Shown here in pieces: positions 11,251 through 22,639 of a DNA stretch of 64,000 bases (its first letter is position 1; each line of letters opens with the position of its first letter). The DNA comes from Ctenosaura bakeri (taxonomy: Eukaryota; Chordata; Lepidosauria; Squamata; Iguanidae): positions 372,001-436,000 of the forward strand of contig CAOLHI010000951.1 in the NCBI GenBank assembly GCA_948474755.1, in the 5' to 3' direction. The position numbers and the translations under genes are program-made. The notes beneath the pieces were generated by a model. The model saw only the letters and a list, made by a program, of their open reading frames with translations, searched no databases and was not told where the DNA came from.

Positions 11251-11473
11251 GGCCTAAACACACTAACAGCATCAGATCCCATCTGATCTTGGAAGCTAAG
11301 CAGGGTTAGCCCTGCTTAGTATTTGAATGGGAGACTAGCAATGAATACCAACTGCTATAGGCTATATTTCAGAGGAAGGAACTGGCAAAAACATCTCTGA
11401 GTGTTCTTTGCCTAAGAAAAGCCTATGAAATTCATGCAGTCACCATAAGTCAACTTGAAGTGACATACACATA
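11251..11473 (+). mobile_element. 5S rRNA-derived SINE, copy 1
   Basis: The head closely resembles 5S rRNA, including the internal promoter region: ATCTGATCTTGGAAGCTAAG followed by CAGGG, then ATTTGAATGGGAGAC. The body and tail run through CTCTGAGTGTTCTTTGCC and AAATTCATG to CATAAGTCAACTTGAAG and a CA-rich end. It is a retroposon, not a functional 5S gene, because the 3' half of 5S is replaced by the SINE body. Confidence 0.8.
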
Positions 11474-11475
11474 GG

Positions 11476-11598
11476 GCCTTTCCACACTAAACTGTTATAG
11501 TGCTATTATTCCACTTTTAAGATTCTATGGAATCCTGGGGTTTGCAGTTTAGGGAGGGGAATTTACAATTATCAGCCAGAGAGCTCTTTGCCTTCCTC
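11476..11598. mobile_element. MITE family B, copy 2, right half lost
   Basis: Starts GCCTTTCCACACTAAACTG and continues through the family B left half and middle (TTTGCAGTTTAGGGAGG). The mirror-image right arm is absent and the sequence passes into a SINE fragment. Confidence 0.65.
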
Positions 11599-11727
11599 TT
11601 AGACTCTGAAAGAGTGTGACTTGCCCAAAGTCACCTAACGGGTTTCTAAAGCTGAATGGGGATTCAAATCATGGTTTCCCACTGTCCTAATCCAACACTC
11701 AGAACAGTACACTGGTTCTCAGAATGT
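11599..11727 (-). mobile_element. tRNA-derived SINE fragment
   Basis: Contains AGTGTGACTTGCCCAAAGTC and a degraded reverse B box GGATTCAAATCATGG, as in the copies at 6075 and 10835. Only the tRNA-proximal half is present. Confidence 0.55.
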
Positions 11728-12481
11728 AAATGTACTAATGATAAATAGATTTTCTAGTGGGACAGAGACAATGAATGTGCAAAGGCACTGGTGAAATCAC
11801 AGCTTTGTCCCACAGCTTCCCCTCATACTTTTCTGCACAATATTGGGTGTCAGAGTTAGCCAGAAAGGGTTGGCCTGATAAGAATTCAGAATCTTTTCCT
11901 TTCAGCTGTACCAAGCTTTGCTTTTGAGCCAGGTCTGGAGCATTTTGTGCTGAATATTTCCTTCCAATTGATCATGTTTGCTGTCCCTTTGCAATCTGTG
12001 CCAGACACAGAATTCCTGAAAAGCAGGAGAATAGTTAACAAATGCTGTTGGCTGCCAACAAGATAAGTTGCATGGGCACGGCTTAATGGAAGGCAGTTGG
12101 GTGTTATAAACAAAACAAAACAGGAAACTATTGTCTCCAGGCCTGTCGGATGAGGCCAATCCCTCTGTTAGGCAAACAGCAGTGGGAAGAAAACAGTGAA
12201 CTATAAAATAGTGAGTTACTCTGAACCCAAGGAACAGGCAAGCAGCCAAGAAGAACTAGCCAAATGGAAGGTATTATGTGGCTTCTTGTGTAAGACAAGG
12301 GAACACAACACTTGTGGGCAGATGTTTTGTTGTTCCTTTCAAACACCATTTAATTAAGAAGGCAAAGAGGAACATCAGGATGCCAAATACAGATTTTCTG
12401 AAACAAACAGCTCCTCTCTATTTTACCTGCAGAGAGTTCCAACATTGTGTGTACATGTACCTTCAAGTGGCCTGTTGACTT
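11728..12481. other. Spacer, nothing recognised
   Basis: Overlapping ORFs of 60-115 aa occur on the minus strand but have no domain, splice context or compositional support. Confidence 0.45.
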
Positions 12482-13123
12482 ATGGCGTTGCAGGAAAGGA
12501 ATCTCAGGAAGAACTTCCTGATGGTCAAAGCTGTCCGGTAGTGGAATATGCTGCCTCAGAGTGTGGTAGAGTCTCCATCTTTGGAGGTTTTCAAGCAGAG
12601 GCTGGATGGCCATCTGTTGGGAATGCTTTGATGAGTGTTCCTGCATGGCAGGCGTTTGGACTGGATGGCCCCTGTGGTCTCTTCCAACTCTATGGCCCTT
12701 TCCGCACCTTACCTTCTTTCAGTGCTGGGGTGCAGGGATCGTGCAAGCAGCCTCCGGCGATAGGGTCTCGCATCCAGGGTCCTTCGGCTCTGCACGAGCT
12801 GCCTGCTCACATGAGAGCCCAGCCTCTTCCTTCTGCAGCACAGCCTAGGAGTTTCCCAGGCTGCGCTGGGGCAGGAAGCGTGAGCAGCACGGCTCCGGAG
12901 GCTCCGCACACCAGGGAAGTGAGCGTGGGGCCCAGGAGCAATGCATGATCACACACCATTTTTGGCTTCTAACCGAAAATGAAAAGGTGCACGATCAGCC
13001 CCTGCCAGTCCCTGGAGCGTCTTGCGATTGTGTGTCATGCAGATCGCTCCTCACAATCGCGCGATGCTCCAGGCACCCTTTCACATGGAAAGTGCTGTGT
13101 GAAAAGGGCCTATGATTCTATGA
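12482..13123 (+). mobile_element. CR1 LINE 3' end, interrupted by a MITE
   Basis: 12482-12694 contains the 3' end typical of CR1 elements: AGGAAGAACTTCCTGATGGT, then TTCAAGCAGAGGCTGGATGG, then TCTTCCAACTCTATG. After the MITE the CR1 terminal repeat ATTCTATGA resumes at about 13115-13123. This strand is opposite to the CR1 fragment at 8050-9626, so the two are separate insertions. Confidence 0.85.
12695..13109 (+). mobile_element. MITE family A, copy 4, inserted in a CR1 tail
   Basis: 415 bp with ends GCCCTTTCCGCACC and GTGAAAAGGGC and a perfect 5-bp duplication CTATG (12690-12694, 13110-13114). Because the CR1 terminus is well known (CTCTATGATTCTATGA), the empty site can be inferred with confidence, which fixes the element ends and the 5-bp duplication. 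A strong internal hairpin (arms built on CTGGAGCGT / GATGCTCCAGG) lies at about 13010-13075. Confidence 0.9.
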
Positions 13124-13312
13124 CCCCATGAATTTCATAGGGTTTTCTTAGGCAAGGAGTACTTAACGGTGGTTTTGTCAGTTCATTCCTCTCAAATATA
13201 GCCTACAGCACCTGGTAGTTGTTGGCAGTTTCCTAAGTACTAACCAGGGCTGACCCTGGTTAGCTTCTAAGAGCAGATGGGATCTGGTCCTTTTGATCTA
13301 TTTAGGCCCTAC
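13118..13312 (-). mobile_element. 5S rRNA-derived SINE, copy 2
   Basis: Minus-strand copy. Reverse 5S-like head at about 13225-13312 (TTAGCTTCTAAGAGCAGATG is the reverse complement of the 5S internal promoter area); tail side starts CCATGAATTTCATAGGG. It abuts the CR1 terminus. Confidence 0.75.
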
Positions 13313-13349
13313 AGTTCAACCTGGGGCAATACCAGCAAAGGTTTTTGTT

Positions 13350-13436
13350 TTGTTTTTATTACAACCCTCAGAATCCCTAGCAACTAGCCATACTAGCTAG
13401 AGATTCTGCAAGTTGTAGTCCAAGAAAGTATTTTTC
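13350..13436. repeat. Short palindromic interspersed repeat fragment
   Basis: Contains CAGAATCCCTAGCAACTAGC and the mirrored AGAGATTCTGCAAGTTGTAG, resembling half of a widespread palindromic vertebrate repeat (compare 29071-29195 and 62868-62985). Confidence 0.45.
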
Positions 13437-14631
13437 TTTCCTAAGCCCTAGGCTATCCATCATATTAAACATTGGGTTAACACTGCATGTATATTTTTGC
13501 AACAAATACATAGGAATTTCTGAATGGAACAGCAGGTGGGGAGCACAGGAGCTACAAAAACAGCCAGGAGAGGATCTATGCCACCCCCAGGGGACATGTT
13601 ACCCTTGAAAATTCTAGTCAGCAAAGTAGGTATCCCAGTGGAAATGGTTAGTAGAAAACTGGTCCTGAGCAGAGACTCCTGATCAATCCTATAATAACAA
13701 ACATTTCATTATTAATTATGCCTGATAATGTACCTTAAAATACCAGAAAGAGACTGTGCTTTTAAGGTTGGTATAGGCTGCTGCAGGTAGAAACATGCCT
13801 ATGATCCTATAGCCCCTTTCATTCTCTTTGTTAGCCACTAACTCACTTAATTTTGTGTAGTTTAGCACATTACAAGATTGTTCAAGAGTGCCATAAATTA
13901 TGTCAAACACCATCAGTAACCACTTCAGAAAATCATTGCCTGTAGCCAGATCAAAAGGTGAACACCTGGAAACTAGCAGTGCTGGGAAAATAGAATAAAT
14001 CATTTTTTCTCCTTTTCCTCTTGAAGATTTGTTAGTTTTTCTGTAAAGAATTCAAAAGGTTTATTTACAGCTTTCCAAATGACCCCTAATTTATTTAGAA
14101 GAAACACAGGGAAGCAAATCCATTCTCAGCGTAAGTCTACCACAGGAATTAAGGAGCCATGTATATGTGTATGTATATGTATGTGTTTGTGTGTGTGTTT
14201 TCCTTCCCAATTGTTCTTATAAATACTGTGACAGGTTCTCCTGTCATCTTTTAAAGAAACATTTTAAGAAAAATTCTACAGTATGGCTTTATTTGGTTAT
14301 CTACTGTCATCTAGCTTGTTTTTCTCTGCTTGAAGTACACTCATAAATGCTGGAATAATAGATATTTATTAGTTCCATCACAAGCTGGCAACATAATTAA
14401 ATCTCCCATTAGTACTTCCACTTTAGGAACATTACCATGTTTGAAGGAGAAAGCCTGGAAAGTAAAAAAAATGTACGTTATTACCATTACTATATCATTA
14501 TTAGTTTATTCCCTTATTAATGAATTAGAAATAGAAGCTTCAAAGCAGGTAAAAGAATGACAGTAAATGGGAAGGAGAGAAAGCTGAGAGTAATACAATC
14601 ATATAAACAAAGGTTGGGATTGCAATTTTAG
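13437..14631. other. Spacer with a TG/TA microsatellite
   Basis: A (TATG)n/(TG)n tract lies at about 14160-14203. The remainder is AT-rich, with no coding or transposon signal that I can support. Confidence 0.5.
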
Positions 14632-14831
14632 GTCATTTCTCCACTACACTGTTATAGTGCTATTACTCCACTTTCAACATCCTATGGAATCCTGGGGTTT
14701 GCAATTTAGGGAAGGGCATTTAGAATTCTTAGCCAGAGAGCTCTTGGGCCTCAGTAAACTACAAACCTCAGAATTCCACAGATGTTGAAAGTGGAATGAT
14801 AGCGCTATAACACTGTAGTGCAGAAATGGAC
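14632..14831. mobile_element. MITE family B, copy 3 (200 bp)
   Basis: Ends GTCATTTCTCCAC and GCAGAAATGGAC are mirror images. Both arms carry the CAACATCCTATGGAATCC motif, with a central block containing GCCAGAGAGCTCTTGGGCC. The flanks TTTAG and CTAGT fit a degraded 5-bp duplication. Confidence 0.75.
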
Positions 14832-15600
14832 CTAGTTGCACTCAGTGGGATTGTGTGCAGGATTGCTGCTAAAGTGAATTGAATTGAATTGTAGGTCTGA
14901 AAAGAATCCCAATGGAATGCCATCTTCTTTATAGAAACAAGATCGATGACATAAAACAGCAGCATCTTAGGAATGCTTACTCAGAAGTAAGTCCAGTTGT
15001 CCCCAGTGGGTCTTACATCGTGTTAAGCAACCTGAAAATTCCTTACAATTCAGTCCTATCCATATTGCACTAAATCCAGTTATTAGCTCCAACTAGAGTA
15101 GACTTATTGAATCAATGGGAACTTGGCAAGCCAAATTTAAGTGCATTCTGCTAATTCAGTCTTTAAGACTAACAATTGACTTTAGCCCATCTTCTCAGAG
15201 CTCCATTTTCTTCAGTGAGGCTTGCTCTGAGAAAAGTGTGAAATGCAGCCTGTAGTAAACAACAAGGCCTACTCTGAAGAAGTCAGTACAGGCACATCTG
15301 ACAAAGACAGCTGCTTTTTATGAAGTCTTTTTACAGGAGTTAAGCCCAGCTCCCCCATTTTAGGTCATAACCAGCACATTGAATTGTGCCTGGAAATGGG
15401 CCAGTAGTACTTTGAGCACATTGCTAAAGGAGAAATATGTAGGCGTAATGGACAAAAATTAACAGTGCCTATTCTCCTTTTGAAAACTATCAGCTTGTAT
15501 TTTTGTAGTCACTGCAACCTAGCTATAAAACATCCTAAAGTATAACCAAATGGAGACATAAAATAAAATTTGTATAGGTAGACACTATCACCCTGTACTT
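14832..15600. other. Spacer with a short common repeat
   Basis: At about 14970-15130 the sequence carries TACTCAGAAGTAAGTCCAGT and a related inverted phrase; similar phrases occur near 26120, 35000, 48310, 53360 and 53920. This looks like an old short interspersed repeat whose family I cannot name. Nothing else is recognised. Confidence 0.4.
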
Positions 15601-15690
15601 ATAACATTTGAAAGATTTGAAACATTTGAAAGGTGCTTTGAGTCCCCTTGGGGAGAAAAGCGGGGTAGAAAAAAATATAATAATAATGTG
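15601..15690 (+). mobile_element. L2-like LINE 3' tail fragment
   Basis: Contains GGTGCTTTGAGTCCCCTTGG, then GCGGGGTAGA and a run of ATA/AAT units. This is the terminal signature (gtaagc-cctTGAGTCcc...gg-ataaataat) also seen at 21100 and 37150. Confidence 0.55.
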
Positions 15691-15972
15691 AAAGGAAGTT
15701 ATGAACACAAATCTGAATTTTACAGCAGAGGCTTAAACATGTTTACAGAGGAATACATTCCAGTCTAAAGAGTTCAATAAAATGTAGTCTTTAAGAAGTG
15801 TAATTACAATTCAAACTACAGCTATACAGATGTTATATGTACCTTGTGTCTTAGATGCCCTTCAGACCTGGTACACTGCAGCAATGTACAATGGCTCTGC
15901 ATTAGCCCCATGGAACCTGCATGTCCTAAATGAAAAGAAATAGGCCTTTTCCAGCCTGAAAGATGCACTTAG

Positions 15973-16399
15973 GCCCTTTCCGCGCTTACCTCCATCTGGC
16001 GCGGTTGTGCGGGGATCACGCAAGCAACCTCTTCCATGAGGCTCTCGCATCCCCGCTGCTCCTGCTCTGCAGCAGCTGCTTGCTGGCCAGCAGGCAGCAT
16101 GAGGGCTCTGCTTCTTCCTTCCATAGCGCAGCCAGGTATTTCCCAGGCTGCGCTGGGGAGGAAGCGCGAGGGCCACGGCTCTGGAGGCTCTGCATGGACG
16201 GTAAGTGCATGTGGGGCCCTGGAGTGACATGCCATCATGCATCATTTTCAGCCAAAAGTTGAAAATGAAATATTGTGCAATTGGCGCCTGCTGGCCCCAG
16301 CAGCGTTGTGCAATTGTGAAGACATCATGTGAAATGCTCCTTGCAATCGCGAAACACTCCGGAGGCCCTTTCGCATGACAAACGTTGTATGAAAAGGAC
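15973..16399 (+). mobile_element. MITE family A, copy 5 (427 bp)
   Basis: Ends GCCCTTTCCGCG and ATGAAAAGGAC; flanks CTTAG (15968-15972) and CTAAG (16400-16404) form a 5-bp duplication with one mismatch. The 182-aa minus-strand ORF across it is the translated repeat. Confidence 0.8.
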
Positions 16400-16437
16400 C
16401 TAAGAACCATCTATTGGATTTCAGCAAACATCTTTTT

Positions 16438-16478
16438 ATATGTATGTGTGTATACACACATACACACACACACACAAT
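16438..16478. repeat. (TG)n/(CA)n microsatellite, self-complementary
   Basis: A TATGTATGTGTGTATAC stretch passes into ACACACATACACACACAC, giving a short self-complementary tract. Confidence 0.9.
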
Positions 16479-16479
16479 T

Positions 16480-17135
16480 TATTTATTTGAACATTTATTT
16501 AAATATTTATATTCCACCTTACATCTGAAGATCTCAGGACAGCTTACAGCAAAATCAATTTAAAACAATGAATAAGAACAATCATTTTCAAAGACTAAAA
16601 ATTTATTTATCACTTAAAACAAGACCATTTACAACCAGTTAAAACAATTTAAAATAGTACAAATCATAACAGTATGTGCAAACTGGATAAAATCAATTAG
16701 GCCTGAAGGCTTTAATAAAAAGCCATGTTTTGAGTTGGCTTTGAAATGATGCCAGCATTGGTGTTGAGGGTATTCTATAACCACAAAAAAGGCTCTTTCC
16801 CATGTCCTACTGCAATGTATTACTCCTCCTGATATAGTCCATGAGTTGGCAATATAACAACCTTCCGATGGGAGGGCAACTTCCATCAGCTCCAGCCAGC
16901 ATAGCCAAAGGCAAAGAAGGCATTCTGACAATATGTGGAAAGGTGCACATTGCCCCAACCCCCCCATTAGTCCAGTGCACGCACACACAGTAAATTCCAA
17001 TGCTATGTGGGCTCCAGTGAGATTGGCATCCCTAAAGTCATAGGAAACTTCTTCATTCCAATGGCACGCAGAGTAACCCTCACAGTTATCACTGATTATC
17101 ACTGATTGGAGATAAGAAAAGAGATTCTTATCCAT
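16480..17135 (-). mobile_element. L2-like LINE 3' region, minus strand
   Basis: The start (TTTAAATATTTATATTCCACC followed by an interrupted poly-purine/AAAACAATTTAAAA region) is the reverse complement of an L2-type tail. The part up to about 16940 corresponds to the end of the LINE ORF in degenerate form. The 168-aa minus-strand ORF here is a product of the repeat and not a host gene. Confidence 0.55.
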
Positions 17136-17524
17136 GATAGTATATAGGTGGTGGGGGTGGGGATTTTGAGATTAGTGGGACAACCATGGTCTTCATGGGC
17201 CAGAGTTCAGTGGTGAGCTGCCAGCTCCTTTGCCCTTGGATGAGAGAACTGTAGCCTTAAATAACTAAAAATCTCTAGTGATGCTCCAAGCCTAGCACCT
17301 GAGACAGTGGCTTTTAGCATAAATCTATTTATGTGTGCTGTTTATGCTGATAATTTTATGGATATCTTGTTCGAGCATGGATTGACAAGAATGGCCATTC
17401 CAACATCTATCCAATATAGCCAACAGGGAGGAACTGTACAGGGTTGCAATCAAAACATCCGTAGGGCTAAAGTTTCTCCAACCTTCTAAAAGGCAGAGAA
17501 AAGATTAATACAGTACTGATGCTA
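17136..17524. other. Spacer, nothing recognised
   Basis: No coding exon, repeat boundary or RNA gene could be supported in this stretch. Confidence 0.45.
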
Positions 17525-17745
17525 AAATACATGAAGACAGTTGTGGTATGCCTTCATGTAGACTTATGGAGACCCTAAGGTGAGCATATCATAGGCTTTT
17601 CTTACCAAAATTTGTTCAGTGGGGGTTTGCTTTCCTCTGGAGTTGAGAAATTGGGTTTTGGCCAAGGTCACTCAGAGGATTTCCATGGTTGAGCATAGAT
17701 TTGAACTCTGGTCTCCCAAGTCCCCTAGGTTAAAAAACATTAGAG
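17525..17745 (-). mobile_element. tRNA-derived SINE, minus strand
   Basis: Matches the 6075 family: GTATGCCTTCATGTAGACTT at one end, core GGCCAAGGTCACTCAGAGG, and reverse B-box-like GATTTGAACTCTGGTCTCCC at the other. Confidence 0.65.
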
Positions 17746-19284
17746 ACACTGGAATATAAATTGCTGAGGTAGTAGACTATCTGAACAAATCATAATCTTG
17801 TATTCTTGGGTAAGTTTTCTAATGAAACAAAATGTATTAGACGAATAAAATGAAATGTATTGGACCTTTTTATTAACTATAACATATCTTGCAGCTTATA
17901 TCAGAGGAGTATTTATTTCTTTGTTATATCTTGCCTTTCTTCTGCTATTTATTGGAACTTCCTTCTTTTTTGTTTACTTTTAAAGTTCCATGTGTTGTCT
18001 GTAGAAAGTGTCATTTAGTGTTTTTCTGCTCTATCATCAAGAACATACCTCACTGAATTATGCATGTCTGCATTCATTAAAATAACAGGTTGATTCTCTG
18101 AAAGCTCCAGAAGCATATAATGAAATACAATTCAGCATACAGCTTGGGATTTTTAAAAATCTATTTTTTTTCTTTTTAAAAAGATTTGTCTTAATGAGAG
18201 TTTGATGTCATAAATAAGGCAAATGTAGATTAATATTTCATACTGCACTCAGCACGACTAACCTATATGTATCATTATTACTGCAAAATACATAGCTGTT
18301 TTAAATGTTTGCTCCTGGAGGTATTTTCTTGAACTTAGGCATAAGTTATCTAAACAGTTGAAAAAAGATTTATAGTTATGAAGAGACCTTTATGTCAAGC
18401 AAAGTTTTATGATATGTTCCATAATAAATTAACAATAAATGGATACAGGTGACTGTGGAATTTATGGTCTTTAATGTTTTAATGCTCCACTAAAGGAGAA
18501 AAAAAATCCATTATTAAGGTCTAAGAGGCTAATACAAGAATACCATCTACAAATTGTCAAATTAAATCCTTGTTAGGTAACTGAGCTGGAGAATACTTTA
18601 AATTAGGCTAGCAGCAGGAAAAGGGGGAAAAACAATGTACAGAAGTCATCAGTTTAACAAAGACAGAAAGAAAATTACAAATCATCGTTCTACCCTATCA
18701 GCATGGTTTAAATTCCTAAAGCCCAACCTCTCAAGCAATCTGATGGAGGATTTTAGTTGCAGAGTCTCCTCAAAGAGAAACCAGCACTGAAATCCGTTTT
18801 CTGACAACACAGTTGTCATATAACTGTACCATTTTGGATTTTGGGTGGGCAGCTGGTATGTTTGAGTGACATGTCATGAAATATGGCCTCGCAAGGAGAA
18901 GCAAAATGCTTAGGTTTGTAGAAGAGGGAATCTGAACATATAACCCTCTCTAGATTCTACAGCATGAAGTGATACAACCCAACAAAAGTTTCACCCTTTT
19001 GCTAGATATATAAATTGGAGCCACTACCAGATTTGTATAGAGTTCAAGTAAACCAGGCGCCACTCTGTGAGTTAGACGGTAGGGATGGCTGCCATCATAA
19101 AGCTGCATAGTGGTTCAAAATATCGGGGTTCCACATAGATAAGGTCTAAATAATTTTGTGTTTGTGCATGTGTAACTCCACTGACACATACAAATGGCAA
19201 CAATCCAGCATATTGTGTCTCAAAATTAATTTGATTACCATAATAAAAATAAAGAAAGGAAAAAAAAATCATATTCAGGAGCAC
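17746..19284. other. Repeat-poor AT-rich spacer; possible conserved non-coding block
   Basis: No transposon signature was found. The part at about 18040-18600 is rich in TAAT, ATTTATAG and AATAAATTAACAATAAA-type motifs and free of recognised repeats, so it is a candidate regulatory block upstream of the gene. This is an impression that needs alignment to other amniotes. Confidence 0.3.
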
Positions 19285-19960
19285 TTAATTTATTTATATT
19301 TATTTATTAAAATATTCATTTCCCACCGTTTATCCTAGGATTTCAGAGTGAATGAAATGATGAAATAAATTTAAAATAATAAATAATTATAAAATTTTAA
19401 AAAGATTAAAAATATATTAAATAGCTTCTCAGTTAAAAACAGGCAATTTAGAAACTTTAAAGCAATCTTGAATTATATAACCATGAAACATTTGCACCCT
19501 GTATAAAATCAGTTTTGGCCAAAGACTTTAGTAAAAAGTCAAGTTGATTTCAGCATTGGTGCCAGTTGGGTCTCCTGAGGGAAGGAATCCCACGACTAGG
19601 ATACCACCTGTGTCCTACCCATAAGGTATATCCCCTACAGATGATACATGGAGCAGGGCCCTTCCAGTAGATTTCTGTTCTTGGGCAGACATATATAGGC
19701 AGAGGTGCTCCCTCATATATCACAGTCCCAAGTTATTTAGAGCTTTATTGCCAGCTTCTTGAATTCAGAACAGAAATGTATTGGCAGGCAGTGCAGTTCT
19801 TTCAGAACTGGTGTTATATGATATCTGAATGGAACACCAGTGAGTTGTCTAGCTGCTGCCAGATCCAAAACTCCTAACAACCTCTCCCAGTGGCCTTAAG
19901 TTAATATAAGCGTGTAGAATTGGATTTAACTTTACATAGGGGATAAAATTATTTTCCAAG
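19285..19960 (-). mobile_element. L2-like LINE 3' region, minus strand
   Basis: Begins with a reversed LINE tail (TTTATTTATTAAAATATTCA then TTCCCACCG). It runs through a degenerate block with AGTTATTTAGAGCTTTATTG and GAAATGTATTGGCAGGCAGT, shared with 33480-33640. Confidence 0.6.
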
Positions 19961-20014
19961 ACAATAGAGTCTTCTCTCCAGTCTGTTTCCAGGCATAATT
20001 CAAAATGATGGCTA

Positions 20015-20215
20015 TGGTTGTGTTATTGTTGTAAAATGCCTTCAGATCCATTCTGGACTTACGGCAACTATAGCACAGGATTTTCTTGCCAAGATTTATT
20101 TACAGAAGGTTTGTCATTGCCTTTCTTTAAGGTTACTCAGTGAGCTCCCATGGCTGACCAGAGATTCTAGTTCAACATTCCAACTGCTACATCATGCTGA
20201 CCCTTGGCTATGACC
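20015..20215 (-). mobile_element. tRNA-derived SINE, minus strand
   Basis: Matches the 6075 family from AAATGCCTTCAGATCCATTCTG through TTCTTGCCAAGATTTATTTA, but the reverse B box is more decayed. Confidence 0.55.
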
Positions 20216-21210
20216 TTTAAAGCTCTATATGGCTCAGGTCAAGAATGGCATTCTCCCATAGGAATCTGTCTGTGTCTTGAGCTCTTCAAAGGATGCCCTT
20301 CTTTCTTTCCCATCATCTTCTCAGATACTTCTCATGGGAATATAGGAGAAAAGCCTTCTTGATGGCTATTTCCAGACTCTGGAATTTCATTCCTAGAGAG
20401 GCTCAACCTGGTGCTTTCCCTAGTGTCCTTCTAGGGGCAAGCAAAGACTTTGGCCCTTTTCACATGGCAGTCATCATATGAAAGGGCCTCCGGAGTGTCG
20501 TGCAATTGCAAGGAGCATTTCAGATGACGTCCTCGCAATTGCACAACACTGCCAGGGCCAGCAGGTGCCAATCGCACACTATATCAATTTTGGCTTTTAG
20601 CCGAAAATGGTGCGTGATCATGCATCACTCCATCCCCCCCCCCACTTACCGTCTGTGTGGAGCCTCCAGAGCCGCGGCCCTCGTGCTTCCTCCCCCAGCG
20701 CAGCCTGGGAAAATACCCAGCTGCGCTGTGGAAGGAAGAGGCAGAGCCCTCACGCTGCTTGCTGGCCGGCAACTCCTACAGAGCAGAAGCAGCGGGGATG
20801 TAAGAGCCTCACGGAAAAGGCTGCTCGTGTGATCCCCGGGGGCACGAGTGTGACAGAGGCAGCTAAGTTGCGGAAAGGGCCTTTGTCTCAACAGGACTTT
20901 GAGATCTAATTAATGATGAAGAAAGAACTTTTCACATGGTTTCATATGGTTTATATTTATTCTTACTGCTCTTTTTACTGGACATGTTTTATATCACTTT
21001 TAATTCTATTTGTAGAAGTTTAACTATATTTTAACTTTTGTGTATCTTAATTATGTGGAATTTTATCTGGGTTTGTTTCTACTTTTACTTTTGTTTCAAC
21101 TTTGTAAGTGGCCTTGAGTCTCATGGCTGGCAAAAAGACAAGATATAAGGAAATAACTAAAAAATAGTCAACAACAACAACAACAATAATAAAAATAATA
21201 ACAACAATAG
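20216..21210 (+). mobile_element. L2-like LINE 3' end, split by a MITE
   Basis: 20216-20452 resembles the last part of an L2-type ORF and 3' UTR (TGGCTATTTCCAGACTCTGG then AATTTCATTCCTAGAGAGGC). After the MITE the 3' UTR continues and ends with TTTGTAAGTGGCCTTGAGTC and a CAA/AAT-rich tail near 21170-21210. Confidence 0.65.
20453..20880 (-). mobile_element. MITE family A, copy 6, inverted, inside an L2-like LINE
   Basis: 428 bp, opposite in orientation to the other complete family A copies. The left end GCCCTTTTCACATGG is the element's right terminus, and the right end is TTGCGGAAAGGGC. It has a perfect 5-bp duplication CTTTG (20448-20452, 20881-20885). The ORFs of 60-110 aa are repeat translations. 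Confidence 0.85.
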
Positions 21211-22639
21211 AGGATAATCTCCACAGACAGAGACATCTCCTGCAATGCAATAGTTAAACCTGGGTACAGCTGTTCTGCTGGTGGAAGGGGCCAGAAGAAG
21301 GTATCCAAGAAAGCTAGTGAGGGATTCCCAGGAACCCCTTGCCACCTTGACATTTAGAGTTGTAGTTCAGGATCATCCAGGCCCTGTGGTTTCTGGGCCA
21401 AAATTTGAGACTTAAGGCAGCCTTCAGTGAGGTCAATCAGCATTATGAATAACAACCATAGTTCTTCATAGCTTGTCATTCAAGCCCCCTGATTTGAACC
21501 CTCAGCTCCCACCTGGAAATGATCGATGAAAACTGAAGAGTCCAGGTCAGACCCTGAAATAAGAAACTCTACCGACATTACCTCAAAGAAATATCTGAAA
21601 CTATTCCATTTCTGTACACATGAATATACCTGAATATCGCAAGCTCTCCTTGCTCATAGCAGCTAAGACAAGTTCATGCAAGGGGGGATGCTGATCTTTA
21701 TTGAGTATCTTTCCTACTATTTTTTTTTTAAATACTCAGTAAAAAGCAGTATCCTCCCTTGTGTGGACCTGTGAGCAAGGAGAGCCTGGGCTATTCATTA
21801 CATTACATTAATTACGTTTCTATCCCACTTTTCTGCCAGGTGGGGACACAGGGTAGATGTGCTTGATGCCACCTTCCTAAATGAGTCATGAAAAACAAGG
21901 CAAAACTAAGTGGAATTGGATTGGGCAAGGGCTGTAAGTTCAGTGACTGAGAACCTTTTAGCCAAAGTTCCCCTGATTCACTCAACAGAAACTCTTAGTA
22001 GGCTGGGAAAAAAGCTTCCTGAAGGGCTATGTGGTCCCTGCTGGGGCTGTAGGTCTGGGAAGGCCATTGTCCCTCCAAAAATTTTTTTCTTTTGCTTCTC
22101 AAATTTCTAGCATTGCAGTAACTTAAAACTTCAGTTGCACCTTTGGAACTACATTTTAGGCATCCAAAGAAAAGGGGCAAGCAAAGTTACCAAGGTTATG
22201 TAAGCAAGGCAAATACAAGAGTTCTAGGTGTGAATGATTTTCAGTCTGTCTCTCTCTCTCTGCAGTGCTATAAATTTGAGTAATAAAGGAAAATTCCATT
22301 AGGAAGGCCAAAACTTTTATGGGGGTGCAGTATCCTCATTTCTCTACTATCTTATCTACACCTCTGGTCTTTGCTAGTCAGTTTAGGCAATGTTGAGCTT
22401 ATGGGACTTGGTGCATGGTGCAGCTATGTCTGTTTTCTTGTGTTGGATTTAACCAGAGTTTGAAAAGTTTCTGTTTTGTTTTTGTTTTTTTGGAAGGGAG
22501 AGGGAACTACAAACTCCCAGCATTGTCTATGCTGGCTGAGAGGTTCTGAGAGTTAGTAATCCTCCTGGAGTAACTTTTTCCCAATCTCTGTATCTAAGAC
22601 TGGGAATTTCATCCTTTTCTTACCAAATCTGAGATAAAA
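21211..22639. other. Spacer with small repeat fragments
   Basis: A short reversed L2-like tail is visible at about 21790-21870 (ACGTTTCTATCCCACTTTTC). A phrase common to palindromic repeats (GGGAACTACAAACTCCCAGC) sits near 22500-22530. The remainder carries only chance ORFs. Confidence 0.4.

Noticed and set aside
11251..11370. Functional 5S rRNA gene
   Set aside because: Only the first two thirds resemble 5S, followed by a SINE body and tail; several internal changes.
12445..12948. 167-aa + strand ORF
   Set aside because: Runs through a CR1 tail into a MITE; it is a chimera of two repeats.
15862..16410. 182-aa minus-strand ORF
   Set aside because: Coincides with MITE family A copy 5; the same translated phrases recur in the other copies.
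16629..17135. 168-aa minus-strand ORF
   Set aside because: Lies within a reversed L2-like LINE 3' region and has no recognisable domain.
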